From Alphaproteobacteria bacterium (GTDB taxonomy: Bacteria; Pseudomonadota; Alphaproteobacteria; Rhodospirillales; Magnetospirillaceae), in the NCBI GenBank assembly GCA_021325215.1, contig JAJPHO010000094.1:1-38474 (forward strand): a stretch of 38,474 bases of DNA, written 5' to 3'. This document shows positions 6,349-14,028 of this stretch, piece after piece. The position numbers and the translations under genes were made by a program. Under the pieces are notes generated by a model. The model was not told the DNA's origin. It worked only from the letters and a program-made list of their open reading frames with translations, and did not search any database. Within the stretch, counting starts at the first letter, position 1. Each line of letters begins with the position of its first letter.

Positions 6349-9300
6349 TCATGCTGGTGAATTTACTTGGGCAAGAATGGTGGCGAGCACGGCCAGCATG
6401 GAGACGTAGCGCACCGTCAGCATGGTCCGGCGCGCGGCGGTGGGATGGCCGGCGAGGCGGAAGCCCTCGGCGATCGCCGTGGCGGTGATGCTGAGGAAGC
6501 AAAGGAAGAAGAAGACGTAGAAAATATATTCGACCTCCATCGTGTAGCCGTAATTGCCGAGCTGCGCGTTGATCGCCGTCAGCAGGACCGCGCCTGACAG
6601 CACGCCGGTGATCGCGACGTCGATACGGTGCCGTTCCAGGTCGCCGGTGAAGAAGTGCGAGGCCAGCAGGATCAGGGTCATCAGCGCCAGCGGCAGCAGC
6701 ACTTTGGCCAGCACGGCGATCAGGCGGCGGTGCAGTTCGATGACGGCGTAAAAGCCCGATAATTCGCGCCGCCGCTCGGCCCCGGCCAGCCTGGGATCGC
6801 CGAGGGCGGATTCGGTCACCAGCAGGTTGCGTCCCGCCGAGGCGGCGACGGGAGTCCATTCGGTAAGGTTGCGAAACGGCGAGTCCGCTCCGTCCAGCGA
6901 AGAGCGCCGGGAGGCGAGCTGCGCCGCGACGGTGGCGGAGCGGCGGTCCAGCGCGTAGATGATGCCATCCGACGCGGCCCGGCCGTTGAAAAAGCGGATT
7001 TTCAGGGTCTGACGGTCGAACGGATAGCGGTGGAGATCGAAATCGCTGCGGAAGGCGCCGCGCACATGCAGCAGGCGATAGACGGTGCCGTCGGGCAGGG
7101 TGCTGCGCTCGACGGGGTGAATGGCATCGGCGGCTTTGCCGATCAGGTCGGGAAAGTCGATGTCCAGCGGATCGGCGGCGCCCGGCCGATGATCTTCGCC
7201 ATAGCGCAGCCAGACGTAGAAATCCGCTTTGAAGCTGAATTGCGCGGTGTCCAGCTCGCTGAGGTCGTTGAGGTGCAGCCCTGCATAGATCACGCGCTGC
7301 AGCCGGGCGTAGCCGTCGGCCACCGGAACCAGTTCGCCGCTGGCGATCTGGTCGGGATCGGCATGGAGGCTGGCGGCCAGCTGCAGCGGCGCGGATTCGA
7401 TCAATCCGTCATGGAAACGCCCGAACCGCACCGGTTGGTGCCGGCCGTGCTCGGCGTCGAACCAGGGGCGGCCCAGCGGCCCGTCCCTGATGGGGTCGGG
7501 GCCGTCCAGGCGGGTCAGCTGGGCTTGCACCGCATGGCGCCGGACGGACAGGTCGGTCGTGCCGGACCGGGCCGACAGCCGCGTCGCCGTCATCAGCACC
7601 CGGCCGGATTCGTAGGTCGCGATCGCGTCCCAATTGGGCAGATGGCCGAAGCGGACCTGAAAACGGTGGGCGAAGGCCAGCGTGTCGGCGCTGGCATTGT
7701 CGAGAATGGTCGGTGAGGCGACATACATCCCCTCGATGAAATAGCCGGCATGGTCGCGTTCCTCCGGCTCCCCGGCGAAGCGGCCGGACAGGCTGTCGCG
7801 CGCCAGGGCGTCGGTGGCGATGACCGGGCCGTTCCAGCCGGCCCGGCGCAAGGCCCTCAGCAGCGGCACCGCGTCGTCCTGCAGCGCCGCGACGATCACG
7901 GCGCGGCCTCCCGGTGCGGCGGCGATGCGGGCGGCCAGGGCGGCGGATTGGGAAGCGTCGTCGAAGTCGTAATAGTCGGCGGCGATGGAGAGCCGGTCGG
8001 CGCCGTGCCGGAAGCCGTCGCCGATCAGGTGGCCGTAATCGTCGTTCTTCATCAGCACTACCGCTTTGTCGATGCCGAGCGCGTAGTGGAGATAGTCGGC
8101 GAAGGCCTCTCCCATCGCATTGGTGCCGTAAACCCCGCGGAAGGTGGTGGCGCTGTCGGCGATGTGGTCGACATGGGCGGTCGGCGACAGGGCGACCATC
8201 CCCGCCGCCGCATAGACCGGTGCGCTGGCCGCCAATTGCGTGCTGTAGAGCGGCCCGATCACCGCCAGCGTATCGCTGGCGGCCAGGCGGTTGGCGACGG
8301 CGCGGGCGCCTTCCGGCGTGCCGCCGTCGTCGACCGGGCGCAAATCGACCGGCGGCACGTCGTCGGCGGACAGGACGGGGTCGGCATTGGCGTCCTCGGC
8401 CGCCATTTCGGCGGCGCGCAGGATGTCTTCCCCCTGATTGGTCTGGTTGTGGGTCAGCGCCACCGCTACGGCGATTTTGAGGGGTTCGGCCGCATGGGCC
8501 GGCGGCTGCCAGGACGAGGCGGCGATCAGCGCCAGGCCCGCGGCGGGGAGGCCGCGGCGCAGACGGGCGGACAATCCGGCCAGGGAAAAGGTCATCAGCA
8601 GCAGAAGGGCGGCGGCCAGCACCAGGGCGCCGATGCCGATCATGCCGCCCGGATAGTCCCAGCGGGTGACGATCAGGGCGACCAGCAGGGGGCCGGCCAC
8701 CGTGCCGATCCGTTCGCTGACCCGATAGAGCCCGACCACCGCCGCATTGCCGAGCTGCCCGCATTCCTCGGCGGTGACGTTGAGCAGCAGCGCCACTTGC
8801 GAGGACAGGCCGAATGCATGGGCGGTGCCGAGCAGCCCGAGAGCGATGCCGATGCCGAGCGGCGTCGGCATCAGCGCCCCGAGCAGCGGCGCCGCCGCGG
8901 ACATCAGCATGCCGGCCACCACCAGCGGAAAGGGCCGGCCGACGCGGTCGGCGAGTTGCCCCAGCGGCGGTCCCGCCAGGGCCATGACCAGGGAATAGAT
9001 CATGATCACCCGCGCGATTTCCGAGCGGCTGGTGCCGATCTCGGCCAGATGGAGCGGGATCAGGTAATAGAGGAAGGCCGACATCAGAAAGCGCGACGGT
9101 ATGGCCGCCAGCAGCACCACCGAGAGGAACCGGCCGTTGCGCGCGAGACGCCGCAATGGCCCGGGCGCCTCGGCGGCGGACACCGGCAGGGCGGCCGGCG
9201 CGGCGGGGGCGCCGGCCCATGAGGCGGGAAGCAGGGCGATCAGGGAAAGACCGGCCGCCAGAAGCAGGGTGACCCGGTATCCGGCCTGGCCGGCGATGAC

Positions 9301-10188
9301 GCTGCCGATCGAGGTGCCGCATACGGCGCCGGCGAAATAGGTGGCCAGATAGAGTGCTGCGGCGTAGGTGCGGCCCTGTCCGCTCAGGCCGGACAGCATA
9401 TAGTCCTGCGCCAGGGCCATGCCCAATCCGACGCCGATGCCGCACAGGGCGCGCCAGAGGATGAGCACGGTGAGCGTATCGGCCGACGCGCAGCCTTCCA
9501 GTCCGATCGCCAGGACCAGCGTCCCCACCAGCAAGGCGCCTTTCCGGTATTCGTGAGGCAGCCGCGGCGCCGCCAGCTGAGCCGCGGCGACCACCATCCA
9601 GAAGAGCGATACCGGCAGGCTGGCGGCCAGGCGCGCGCCGCTGCCGGCATGGAGATCGCGGGCGAGCACCGGCAGGAAGGAATAGCAGAGCGAATCCGCG
9701 AAAATGAGGATGAAGAAGGCAAGGCGCACGAAGGGAACCGCCTCGCCCTCCCAATGCAGCAGACCCGCCGTCCCGCCGCCCAGGCGCGCGATCAGCGCGT
9801 TGGCCTTGGCGATGTAGCGGCCCAGCTCATCGCGGGACCGATAGGCTACGACATGGGTGAAGTCGCCCTGCGCCGCCCGCGCCATCAGGCGCGACAGCAG
9901 GGTCATCGGGCCGCTGAGGGCGGCGCCGACGGCGAATTGGATCAGTTGCCAGGCGACCAGCATCGACATCAGCAATACGACGCCGAGATCGAGCACGCAG
10001 TCGCGCAGCCAGGCCTGGATGAATCCGGGGGGCGCGGCGGCCAGCAGCGGCCGCATTCCGGCCGTGATCAGATGGAGGGTGGGCAGGCCGACGGCCAGCA
10101 GCGCGCTCAGCTGCAGGGCGAAGGCGAACAGCAGCAGGCGCCGGGCGATCAGGGCCGGCGTCCGCTTGCCGGTGTGGCGCGGCATCAT
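6349..10188 (-). CDS. HAMP / MFS transporter / periplasmic-binding / pentameric ligand-gated ion channel fusion protein
   Basis: A 1279-residue membrane protein. Segments in order: TM helices at about 16-42 and 64-88; a HAMP-like linker at 90-140 (SGPMTLLSRLMARAAQGDF, then RSRDELGRY); a 12-helix MFS transporter at 151-545 containing GQLADRVGRPF; a signal-like helix at 548-567; a type I periplasmic binding domain at 568-930 (KIAVAVALTHNQTNQGEDIL, AVIGPLYST, AGMVALSPTA, VVLMKNDDYG); and a pro-loop channel at 955-1279. The channel shows HLNDLSELDTAQFSFKADFY, the signature RYPFDRQTLKIRF (1054-1066), M1 with an internal proline, pore helix M2 (about 1189-1208), then YGYTMEVEYIFYVFFF leading into M3, and M4 at the end. 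Predicted topology is consistent: binding domain and channel ectodomain in the periplasm. The chosen ATG at 10188 overlaps the upstream stop as ATGA. It probably senses a ligand and gates an ion pore. Confidence 0.85.
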   Translation of the reverse strand: MMPRHTGKRTPALIARRLLLFAFALQLSALLAVGLPTLHLITAGMRPLLAAAPPGFIQAWLRDCVLDLGVVLLMSMLVAWQLIQFAVGAALSGPMTLLSRLMARAAQGDFTHVVAYRSRDELGRYIAKANALIARLGGGTAGLLHWEGEAVPFVRLAFFILIFADSLCYSFLPVLARDLHAGSGARLAASLPVSLFWMVVAAAQLAAPRLPHEYRKGALLVGTLVLAIGLEGCASADTLTVLILWRALCGIGVGLGMALAQDYMLSGLSGQGRTYAAALYLATYFAGAVCGTSIGSVIAGQAGYRVTLLLAAGLSLIALLPASWAGAPAAPAALPVSAAEAPGPLRRLARNGRFLSVVLLAAIPSRFLMSAFLYYLIPLHLAEIGTSRSEIARVIMIYSLVMALAGPPLGQLADRVGRPFPLVVAGMLMSAAAPLLGALMPTPLGIGIALGLLGTAHAFGLSSQVALLLNVTAEECGQLGNAAVVGLYRVSERIGTVAGPLLVALIVTRWDYPGGMIGIGALVLAAALLLLMTFSLAGLSARLRRGLPAAGLALIAASSWQPPAHAAEPLKIAVAVALTHNQTNQGEDILRAAEMAAEDANADPVLSADDVPPVDLRPVDDGGTPEGARAVANRLAASDTLAVIGPLYSTQLAASAPVYAAAGMVALSPTAHVDHIADSATTFRGVYGTNAMGEAFADYLHYALGIDKAVVLMKNDDYGHLIGDGFRHGADRLSIAADYYDFDDASQSAALAARIAAAPGGRAVIVAALQDDAVPLLRALRRAGWNGPVIATDALARDSLSGRFAGEPEERDHAGYFIEGMYVASPTILDNASADTLAFAHRFQVRFGHLPNWDAIATYESGRVLMTATRLSARSGTTDLSVRRHAVQAQLTRLDGPDPIRDGPLGRPWFDAEHGRHQPVRFGRFHDGLIESAPLQLAASLHADPDQIASGELVPVADGYARLQRVIYAGLHLNDLSELDTAQFSFKADFYVWLRYGEDHRPGAADPLDIDFPDLIGKAADAIHPVERSTLPDGTVYRLLHVRGAFRSDFDLHRYPFDRQTLKIRFFNGRAASDGIIYALDRRSATVAAQLASRRSSLDGADSPFRNLTEWTPVAASAGRNLLVTESALGDPRLAGAERRRELSGFYAVIELHRRLIAVLAKVLLPLALMTLILLASHFFTGDLERHRIDVAITGVLSGAVLLTAINAQLGNYGYTMEVEYIFYVFFFLCFLSITATAIAEGFRLAGHPTAARRTMLTVRYVSMLAVLATILAQVNSPA

Positions 10189-10586
10189 GGTGACCGGCTC
10201 CGTGCCTGATTGTCCGCCTGCCGCAGGCGCAGGCCGAATTCCTGCAGTTCGCCGCCGAGGCCGGCCGGCATTGCCGGCGCCGGGCCTTCGTCGAGGACCC
10301 GCTCGGCTTCCCGGAGGATGCGCCGCAACGGCCGGAAGATCAGCCGGCAGCCTATCAGCGCCGGCAAGAGCAGGCCGGCGATGCAGGGCAGGGCCAGGCT
10401 CAGCATCGCGTTCAGCATGTGATGTCCCGTCAGCGCGGCGGCGGCGGCCATCCCCGGGCCGCCGCTCTTGGCCAGGTCGTCGAGCATGTTCTCGATCTTG
10501 AGCCAGGTCAGCAGGACGAAGACCAGAACCGAGAGCGCGATCGCCGCCGCCATGACCAGCGAGATCCTGAGATGCAGCGGGATCAT
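10185..10586 (-). CDS. Small two-helix membrane protein with HAMP-like tail
   Basis: A 133-residue inner-membrane protein. A short cytoplasmic N-terminus is followed by TM1 (LRISLVMAAAIALSVLVFVL), a periplasmic loop of about 35 residues, TM2 (LSLALPCIAGLLLPALIG) and a HAMP-like helix starting LIFRPLRRILREAERVLDEG. There is no kinase, cyclase or methyl-accepting domain after it. Its layout mirrors the N-terminus of the fusion protein encoded immediately downstream, to which it is coupled by ATGA. It also overlaps the hydrolase gene upstream by ATGA. A partner or split signalling input of the channel protein is an inference. Confidence 0.68.
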   Translation of the reverse strand: MIPLHLRISLVMAAAIALSVLVFVLLTWLKIENMLDDLAKSGGPGMAAAAALTGHHMLNAMLSLALPCIAGLLLPALIGCRLIFRPLRRILREAERVLDEGPAPAMPAGLGGELQEFGLRLRQADNQARSRSP

Positions 10587-11425
10587 GCCGCCGGCGCCGG
10601 GTCCGGCCCATCGAGCATGGCCAGGGCATCCTGCTGCTCGCTGCGGTAGCGCTTCCGGACGCCGTCCTGGACCGCCGGAGAGCTGCTGTGGAAATAGACC
10701 AGGGCGCCGCTGTCATCGGTGCGTCCGCGCTCCGCATAGATGGCGGCGATCAGGTCGTGCACGAACCCGTCCGCCGCGGGATCGAAGCTGCCGTCGCGCC
10801 GCATCTGGTCGGCGGCGCGGTGGATCACCTGGTTGTTGGGACCGTGCTGCACCGCGGTCGACCAGACCACATCTTGAAGGGCCGGCGGCCGGCCGCCGAG
10901 ATCGATGTCGAGATCGGCGGCAAGGCGGCTCGCCAGGGGGACGTAGTGGGTTTTCCGGATGAAATCGTGCTGCACCCGGTGGAAATCGCCTGCGGATTCG
11001 CCGGCTATGCGTGCCCAGCACTGCGAAAAGTCCGGGCTGCCGGCCGCCAGCCCGTGGAAGTCGGTGCGCCAGGGAAAACCGTCCTGGTTGACGAAGGTCG
11101 AGACCGTGCCGCCATTGGGCTGGCTCGACATCTGGTAGCTGCCATAGGAGACGCCGCCATAATCGCCGCTCCCGCCCGAGATGGTGCCCGGGCCGCGTCC
11201 CCCCGTCTCGTATTTCTCGGAGAGTCTGCCCAGCACCCAGTCCTTGGGCGCCCCCGCGGGTTGGGGGGGAGCGGACTCGTCGGGCAACGCCAGGGATTGG
11301 CCGGGCCGGATCAGGTCGGGATTGCCGCGCAGCGCCGGATTGGCGGCCAGCAGCGCGTCGAGAGTGGTGCCGTTGCCGGCGGCGATGGCCGACAGCGTGT
11401 CGCCGGATTTCACTGAGTAAGGCAT
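10583..11425 (-). CDS. LysM domain plus VgrG3-like peptidoglycan hydrolase
   Basis: A 280-residue protein. Residues 2-48 form a LysM domain (YSVKSGDTLSAIAAGNGTTL, then NPDLIRPGQSLALP). Residues 65-260 contain LSEKYETGGRGPGTISGGSG, DYGGVSYGSYQMSS and a later VVWSTAVQHGP. I associate these with the muramidase-like C-terminal domain of T6SS VgrG3 and related phage or injection-machine hydrolases; Glu70 or Glu73 would be catalytic candidates. There is no signal peptide, so it is either delivered by a dedicated machine, released by lysis, or acts from the cytoplasm. The start has a good SD (GAGGTGAAATC before ATG). It overlaps the preceding gene by 16 nt and the next by 4 nt. The LysM assignment is firm; the hydrolase family is a likely reading. 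Confidence 0.75.
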   Translation of the reverse strand: MPYSVKSGDTLSAIAAGNGTTLDALLAANPALRGNPDLIRPGQSLALPDESAPPQPAGAPKDWVLGRLSEKYETGGRGPGTISGGSGDYGGVSYGSYQMSSQPNGGTVSTFVNQDGFPWRTDFHGLAAGSPDFSQCWARIAGESAGDFHRVQHDFIRKTHYVPLASRLAADLDIDLGGRPPALQDVVWSTAVQHGPNNQVIHRAADQMRRDGSFDPAADGFVHDLIAAIYAERGRTDDSGALVYFHSSSPAVQDGVRKRYRSEQQDALAMLDGPDPAPAA

Positions 11426-11829
11426 GATTTCACCTCGGTCGGACGGGTGTCGAGCCTGAGCACGCCGCGCATCGGCTGCCCGGCGATGGTGAAGGCGATG
11501 TCACCGTCGCCGGGTGTCACCGAGAGGGTGCCGTCGTTCAGCGCCGTGCAGCTGCCGCCATTGGGGCGGGTCAGCGAGAAAGAGAGGCTGCCGCCGGCCT
11601 CGCCCTTGTATCGGGCGTCGAGCTGACAGGCGCGGGGACTGCCGAAATGCAGGGTGCCGCCCAGGCGGCCGTCGGCATCGGCAAGCCAGAGCTGCACGCT
11701 GAAATCGGGGGTTCCGTCGCTTTTGCTGACCGTTCCCGACCAGCAGCCGGGTGCCGGGGTGGTGTCGGCGAGGGCGGGCAGAGCCGTCAGCGCGGCCGCG
11801 GCGAATATCGTTCGAGGAAGCAAGGTCAT
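11410..11829 (-). CDS. Secreted small protein of unknown function
   Basis: A 139-residue protein with a cleavable signal peptide (LLPRTIFAAAALTALPALA, then DTTPAPGCW). The mature part is about 115 residues of predicted beta strands with three cysteines (CWSG, ACQLD, SCTAL) plus one near the C-terminal end (SCLTQ). The start codon follows an excellent SD (AAAGGAGACCTGC before ATG). The 3' end overlaps the LysM hydrolase gene by 16 nt. A periplasmic inhibitor or immunity-like role against that hydrolase is possible from position alone. I do not recognise the family. Confidence 0.72.
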   Translation of the reverse strand: MTLLPRTIFAAAALTALPALADTTPAPGCWSGTVSKSDGTPDFSVQLWLADADGRLGGTLHFGSPRACQLDARYKGEAGGSLSFSLTRPNGGSCTALNDGTLSVTPGDGDIAFTIAGQPMRGVLRLDTRPTEVKSCLTQ

Positions 11830-11847
11830 GCAGGTCTCCTTTGCGGG

Positions 11848-12039
11848 TCAGGGACGAAGGACGAAGCAATAGAGGATCGCTCCCGCCGCCAGCAGCGGCG
11901 GGAGCGCCAGCGACAGCCACAGCGTCCACCGAATGGGGAGGCGGGGGGTGGCCAGGCTGTCGGCTGGAAGGATGGCGCGCAGCAGCGCTTCGTCGTCGGG
12001 CGACATCAGGAAGCGCCATTCGGTCGGGCGGCGGGGCAT
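11848..12039 (-). CDS. Small single-helix membrane protein
   Basis: A 63-residue protein with one C-terminal hydrophobic helix (TLWLSLALPPLLAAGAILYCFVL, about residues 39-61) after a polar 38-residue N-terminus. That predicts a tail-anchored or N-in protein. Its ATG lies 2 nt past the TGA of the preceding DUF2589-like gene, and the next gene follows after 18 nt, so it sits inside the operon. No family recognised. The short length makes the call moderate; the tight spacing and clear TM argue for a real gene. Confidence 0.55.
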   Translation of the reverse strand: MPRRPTEWRFLMSPDDEALLRAILPADSLATPRLPIRWTLWLSLALPPLLAAGAILYCFVLRP

Positions 12040-12041
12040 GG

Positions 12042-12518
12042 TCAGCGGCTCTCCGGCGGCGGCAGACGGCGCAGCGGGCGGTCGTCGAGCGCGATCTCGC
12101 CGGCGCCGGGCTGCGGTCCGAACAGCGCGATGCGCAGCCGGTGAACGGCCCGGCGCAGGCCCTTCCGCCCGGCTTCGCTTGCGCCGATCGCCGCCGCGAG
12201 CCCCGGCGGTCCCCCGCGGGTGGAGGGCGGCACCTCTTCGAACGAGGTCTTCAATTCCAGGCTGGCCATCGTCAGGCGATGCTGAAGGTGCGGCCGCAAG
12301 GTCATCAGCGGTAGCCGCAGCGACCGTTCGCCGCCGGGGCCCGGCACCTTGACCTGGAAGACGTAGGACAGCGCTTCGGCGCCGCCCTGGCCATCGAGGT
12401 CGAGCAATTGCTGCAGGCGACCCTGATGGCGCGCGTCGATGCTGCGCTGGGCGCGGGCGACCTCGGATTGCAGGGCATCGATCAGATCGTCGAAGCGGGC
12501 GGTGCGGCGGCGGGCCAT
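12042..12518 (-). CDS. DUF2589-like protein, third diverged paralogue
   Basis: A 158-residue soluble protein. Its first 85 residues line up with the two DUF2589-type proteins encoded upstream: an N-terminal helix (FDDLIDALQSEVARAQRSID), then a strand pair ending LRLPLMTLRPHLQHRLTMAS and LELKTSF, at the position of PLLAxxxxxxLxIxxVxxxFD in the others. The C-terminal half is different and basic/proline-rich, and lacks the PEGLAR ending shared by the other two. The gene starts 1 nt after the stop of the 86-residue gene. Function unknown. Confidence 0.62.
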   Translation of the reverse strand: MARRRTARFDDLIDALQSEVARAQRSIDARHQGRLQQLLDLDGQGGAEALSYVFQVKVPGPGGERSLRLPLMTLRPHLQHRLTMASLELKTSFEEVPPSTRGGPPGLAAAIGASEAGRKGLRRAVHRLRIALFGPQPGAGEIALDDRPLRRLPPPESR

Positions 12519-12519
12519 T

Positions 12520-12780
12520 TCAGCGGTCCTGCAGCCATTGCGGCCGGCGGATGAAGCCGACGTGATAGATCATCGCCTGCAGCACCACCTGGTGTTCGCC
12601 GATATTGAGCAGGCTGAAGGTCTTCTCGGTGCCGAGAATGCGGCCTTTGGGCAGTTCGGTCAGGCAGCGGTTCAGCAAGTCGACCGCCGCCTGGATTTCG
12701 GTTTCCGTGCTGATGCTTTCCGGATCCTTGCTGCCGACGACAATTCGTTTCACATAGCCGACGTCTGTAAGGTCGAACAT
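12520..12780 (-). CDS. Small conserved-looking protein in the DUF2589 operon
   Basis: An 86-residue soluble protein with a strong SD (GAGGAATATTGCG before the ATG). The N-terminal half contains a probable strand and helix (VGYVKRIVVGSKD, then ISTETEIQAAVDLLNRCL). The C-terminal half contains GRILGTEKTFSLLNIGEHQV followed by VVLQAMIYHVGFIRRP. It has no signal peptide or membrane helix. It lies between two DUF2589-type genes, 36 nt after one and 1 nt before the other. I do not recognise the family. Its pattern looks like a structural or adaptor protein rather than an enzyme, which is only an impression. Confidence 0.65.
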   Translation of the reverse strand: MFDLTDVGYVKRIVVGSKDPESISTETEIQAAVDLLNRCLTELPKGRILGTEKTFSLLNIGEHQVVLQAMIYHVGFIRRPQWLQDR

Positions 12781-12816
12781 CGCAATATTCCTCGCTGTCG
12801 GGATCCGGGACCGGGC

Positions 12817-13473
12817 TCAGGCCGGCTGAGTCTGATCGGCGGGCGGAGCCAGTTTGATCGGGTCGTGCTTGTCGGCCGGGGCCGAGATGCTGCGCGGGGC
12901 GACCGAGCTCTGCAGGATGTCCATGACGCGCGCCAGGCCTTCCGGCATGCCGTTGTCCTTGGCGTGAACCTCGACGTGGTATTTCGCCGACTGGTCGGTC
13001 TGGCGGGTATTCTCCTTATGCGTGGCCACCGAGCCCTCCATGTGCACCTTCAGCGAGAAGGGGCCCCAGCCGACCGAGGCGTCGGCCGACATCTTGGCCG
13101 CGGCGTCCATGGATTCCTTGGTCGTCTCGGAATTCTTCACCTCCATGTCGAAGATGACGTCGACCGAGTTGATGGCCAAAGCGGGCACGTTGATGATGGC
13201 CAGCAGCGGCACGTCGAGCTCGACCCGCTCGGTCAGGTTGGCATTGCCGCCCTTGTCGTCGGCCGGTTGCGGCACCGGACGGTCGAACACGAACTTCACG
13301 TTGCGCACGTCCGAATTGCCGTCCTTGTCGGGCGGCGTGAAGCCGACGACCTTGATGAACTCGGCCGAGGCGTTGGCCAATTTGACCTGCGCGTCGCAGG
13401 CGGCCAGCAACGGACCGCCGATGAGATCGCCCATCGGCAGGCCCTTGAATTGATCACCCATATTGATCGGCAT
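12817..13473 (-). CDS. DUF2589 family protein
   Basis: A 218-residue soluble protein that matches the DUF2589 family as I remember it: an N-terminal QFKGLPMGDLIGGPLLAACD, AQVKLANASAEFIKVVGF, a charged loop, VKFVFDRPV, ELDVPLLAIINVPALAINSV, then VDVIFDMEVK, and the ending MPEGLARVMDIL before a variable tail. Function of the family is unknown. The start has a clear SD (AGGAGAAAATAG before ATG). It is the best preserved member of a set of three paralogues in this operon (12042-14011). Confidence 0.8.
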   Translation of the reverse strand: MPINMGDQFKGLPMGDLIGGPLLAACDAQVKLANASAEFIKVVGFTPPDKDGNSDVRNVKFVFDRPVPQPADDKGGNANLTERVELDVPLLAIINVPALAINSVDVIFDMEVKNSETTKESMDAAAKMSADASVGWGPFSLKVHMEGSVATHKENTRQTDQSAKYHVEVHAKDNGMPEGLARVMDILQSSVAPRSISAPADKHDPIKLAPPADQTQPA

Positions 13474-13492
13474 CTATTTTCTCCTGGTAGGA

Positions 13493-14011
13493 TTAGAGGA
13501 CTTTGACGAGGTGGTGGACGAGCCGCGCCAAACCTTCCGGCGGCTCTTGCCCCTCGAGGCGGAGAACGATGCGGGCGGTCGCTTCGCCATCGCGGGCGAC
13601 GCCCGATCGCATGTCCACGTCGAGGGTCTTCTGCGGTGCCGCGGCGTGCCAGGCCTGGTCGGCGCTGGGGGCGGCCTCGGCGCCGTCCCCGGCCGCGGGG
13701 GGCCGGGGCGGCGCGTCCGGCACCGAGAATTCTCCGAGGTCGACGTCGAATGAGACTTCGACATCCTTGATCTTCAGCTGAGACGGCGAGACCAGGGCCA
13801 GCAGCGGCACCAGAAGCAAGCGGTCGGTCTCGTCCGGGCCGGCATTCGGTGACGTGTTGGGCAGGCGCAGCGGGACGCTGGTCGGCCGGTCGTCCTGATC
13901 GAAATAGCGCGCCAGGTTCGAGATCTGGTGTTGCTCGATTCGGTTCTGAGCCTCGATCACCGCATTGGCGATGGTTTCGATCAGGTCGTGCAGCGAGATG
14001 GGACCGGCCAC
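13493..14011 (-). CDS. DUF2589-like protein
   Basis: A 172-residue paralogue of the DUF2589 protein encoded just downstream. Shared features are an N-terminal helix with LHDLIETIANAVIEAQNRIE, the core LLLVPLLALVSPSQLKIKDV followed by EVSFDVDLGEF, a proline/alanine-rich linker (PDAPPRPPAAGDGAEAAPS) and a C-terminus EPPEGLARLVHHL that mirrors MPEGLARVMDIL of its neighbour. Translation appears to begin at GTG (14011-14009) after GGGAGACTTATC, since no ATG is suitably placed. No signal peptide or TM segment. Function unknown. Confidence 0.74.
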   Translation of the reverse strand: MAGPISLHDLIETIANAVIEAQNRIEQHQISNLARYFDQDDRPTSVPLRLPNTSPNAGPDETDRLLLVPLLALVSPSQLKIKDVEVSFDVDLGEFSVPDAPPRPPAAGDGAEAAPSADQAWHAAAPQKTLDVDMRSGVARDGEATARIVLRLEGQEPPEGLARLVHHLVKVL

Positions 14012-14028
14012 GATAAGTCTCCCTTGTC

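Noticed and set aside
7750-9222. 490-codon open frame on the plus strand opposite the fusion gene
   Set aside because: It is low-complexity Gly/Gln/Arg/Asp sequence typical of antisense frames in GC-rich genes; the minus strand shows real domains across the whole stretch.
10189-10737. In-frame upstream extension of the channel-fusion gene
   Set aside because: The extension is arginine- and proline-rich shadow sequence that fully overlaps the HAMP-like gene in another frame. The ATG at 10188 gives a normal N-terminus with a TM helix and an ATGA coupling.
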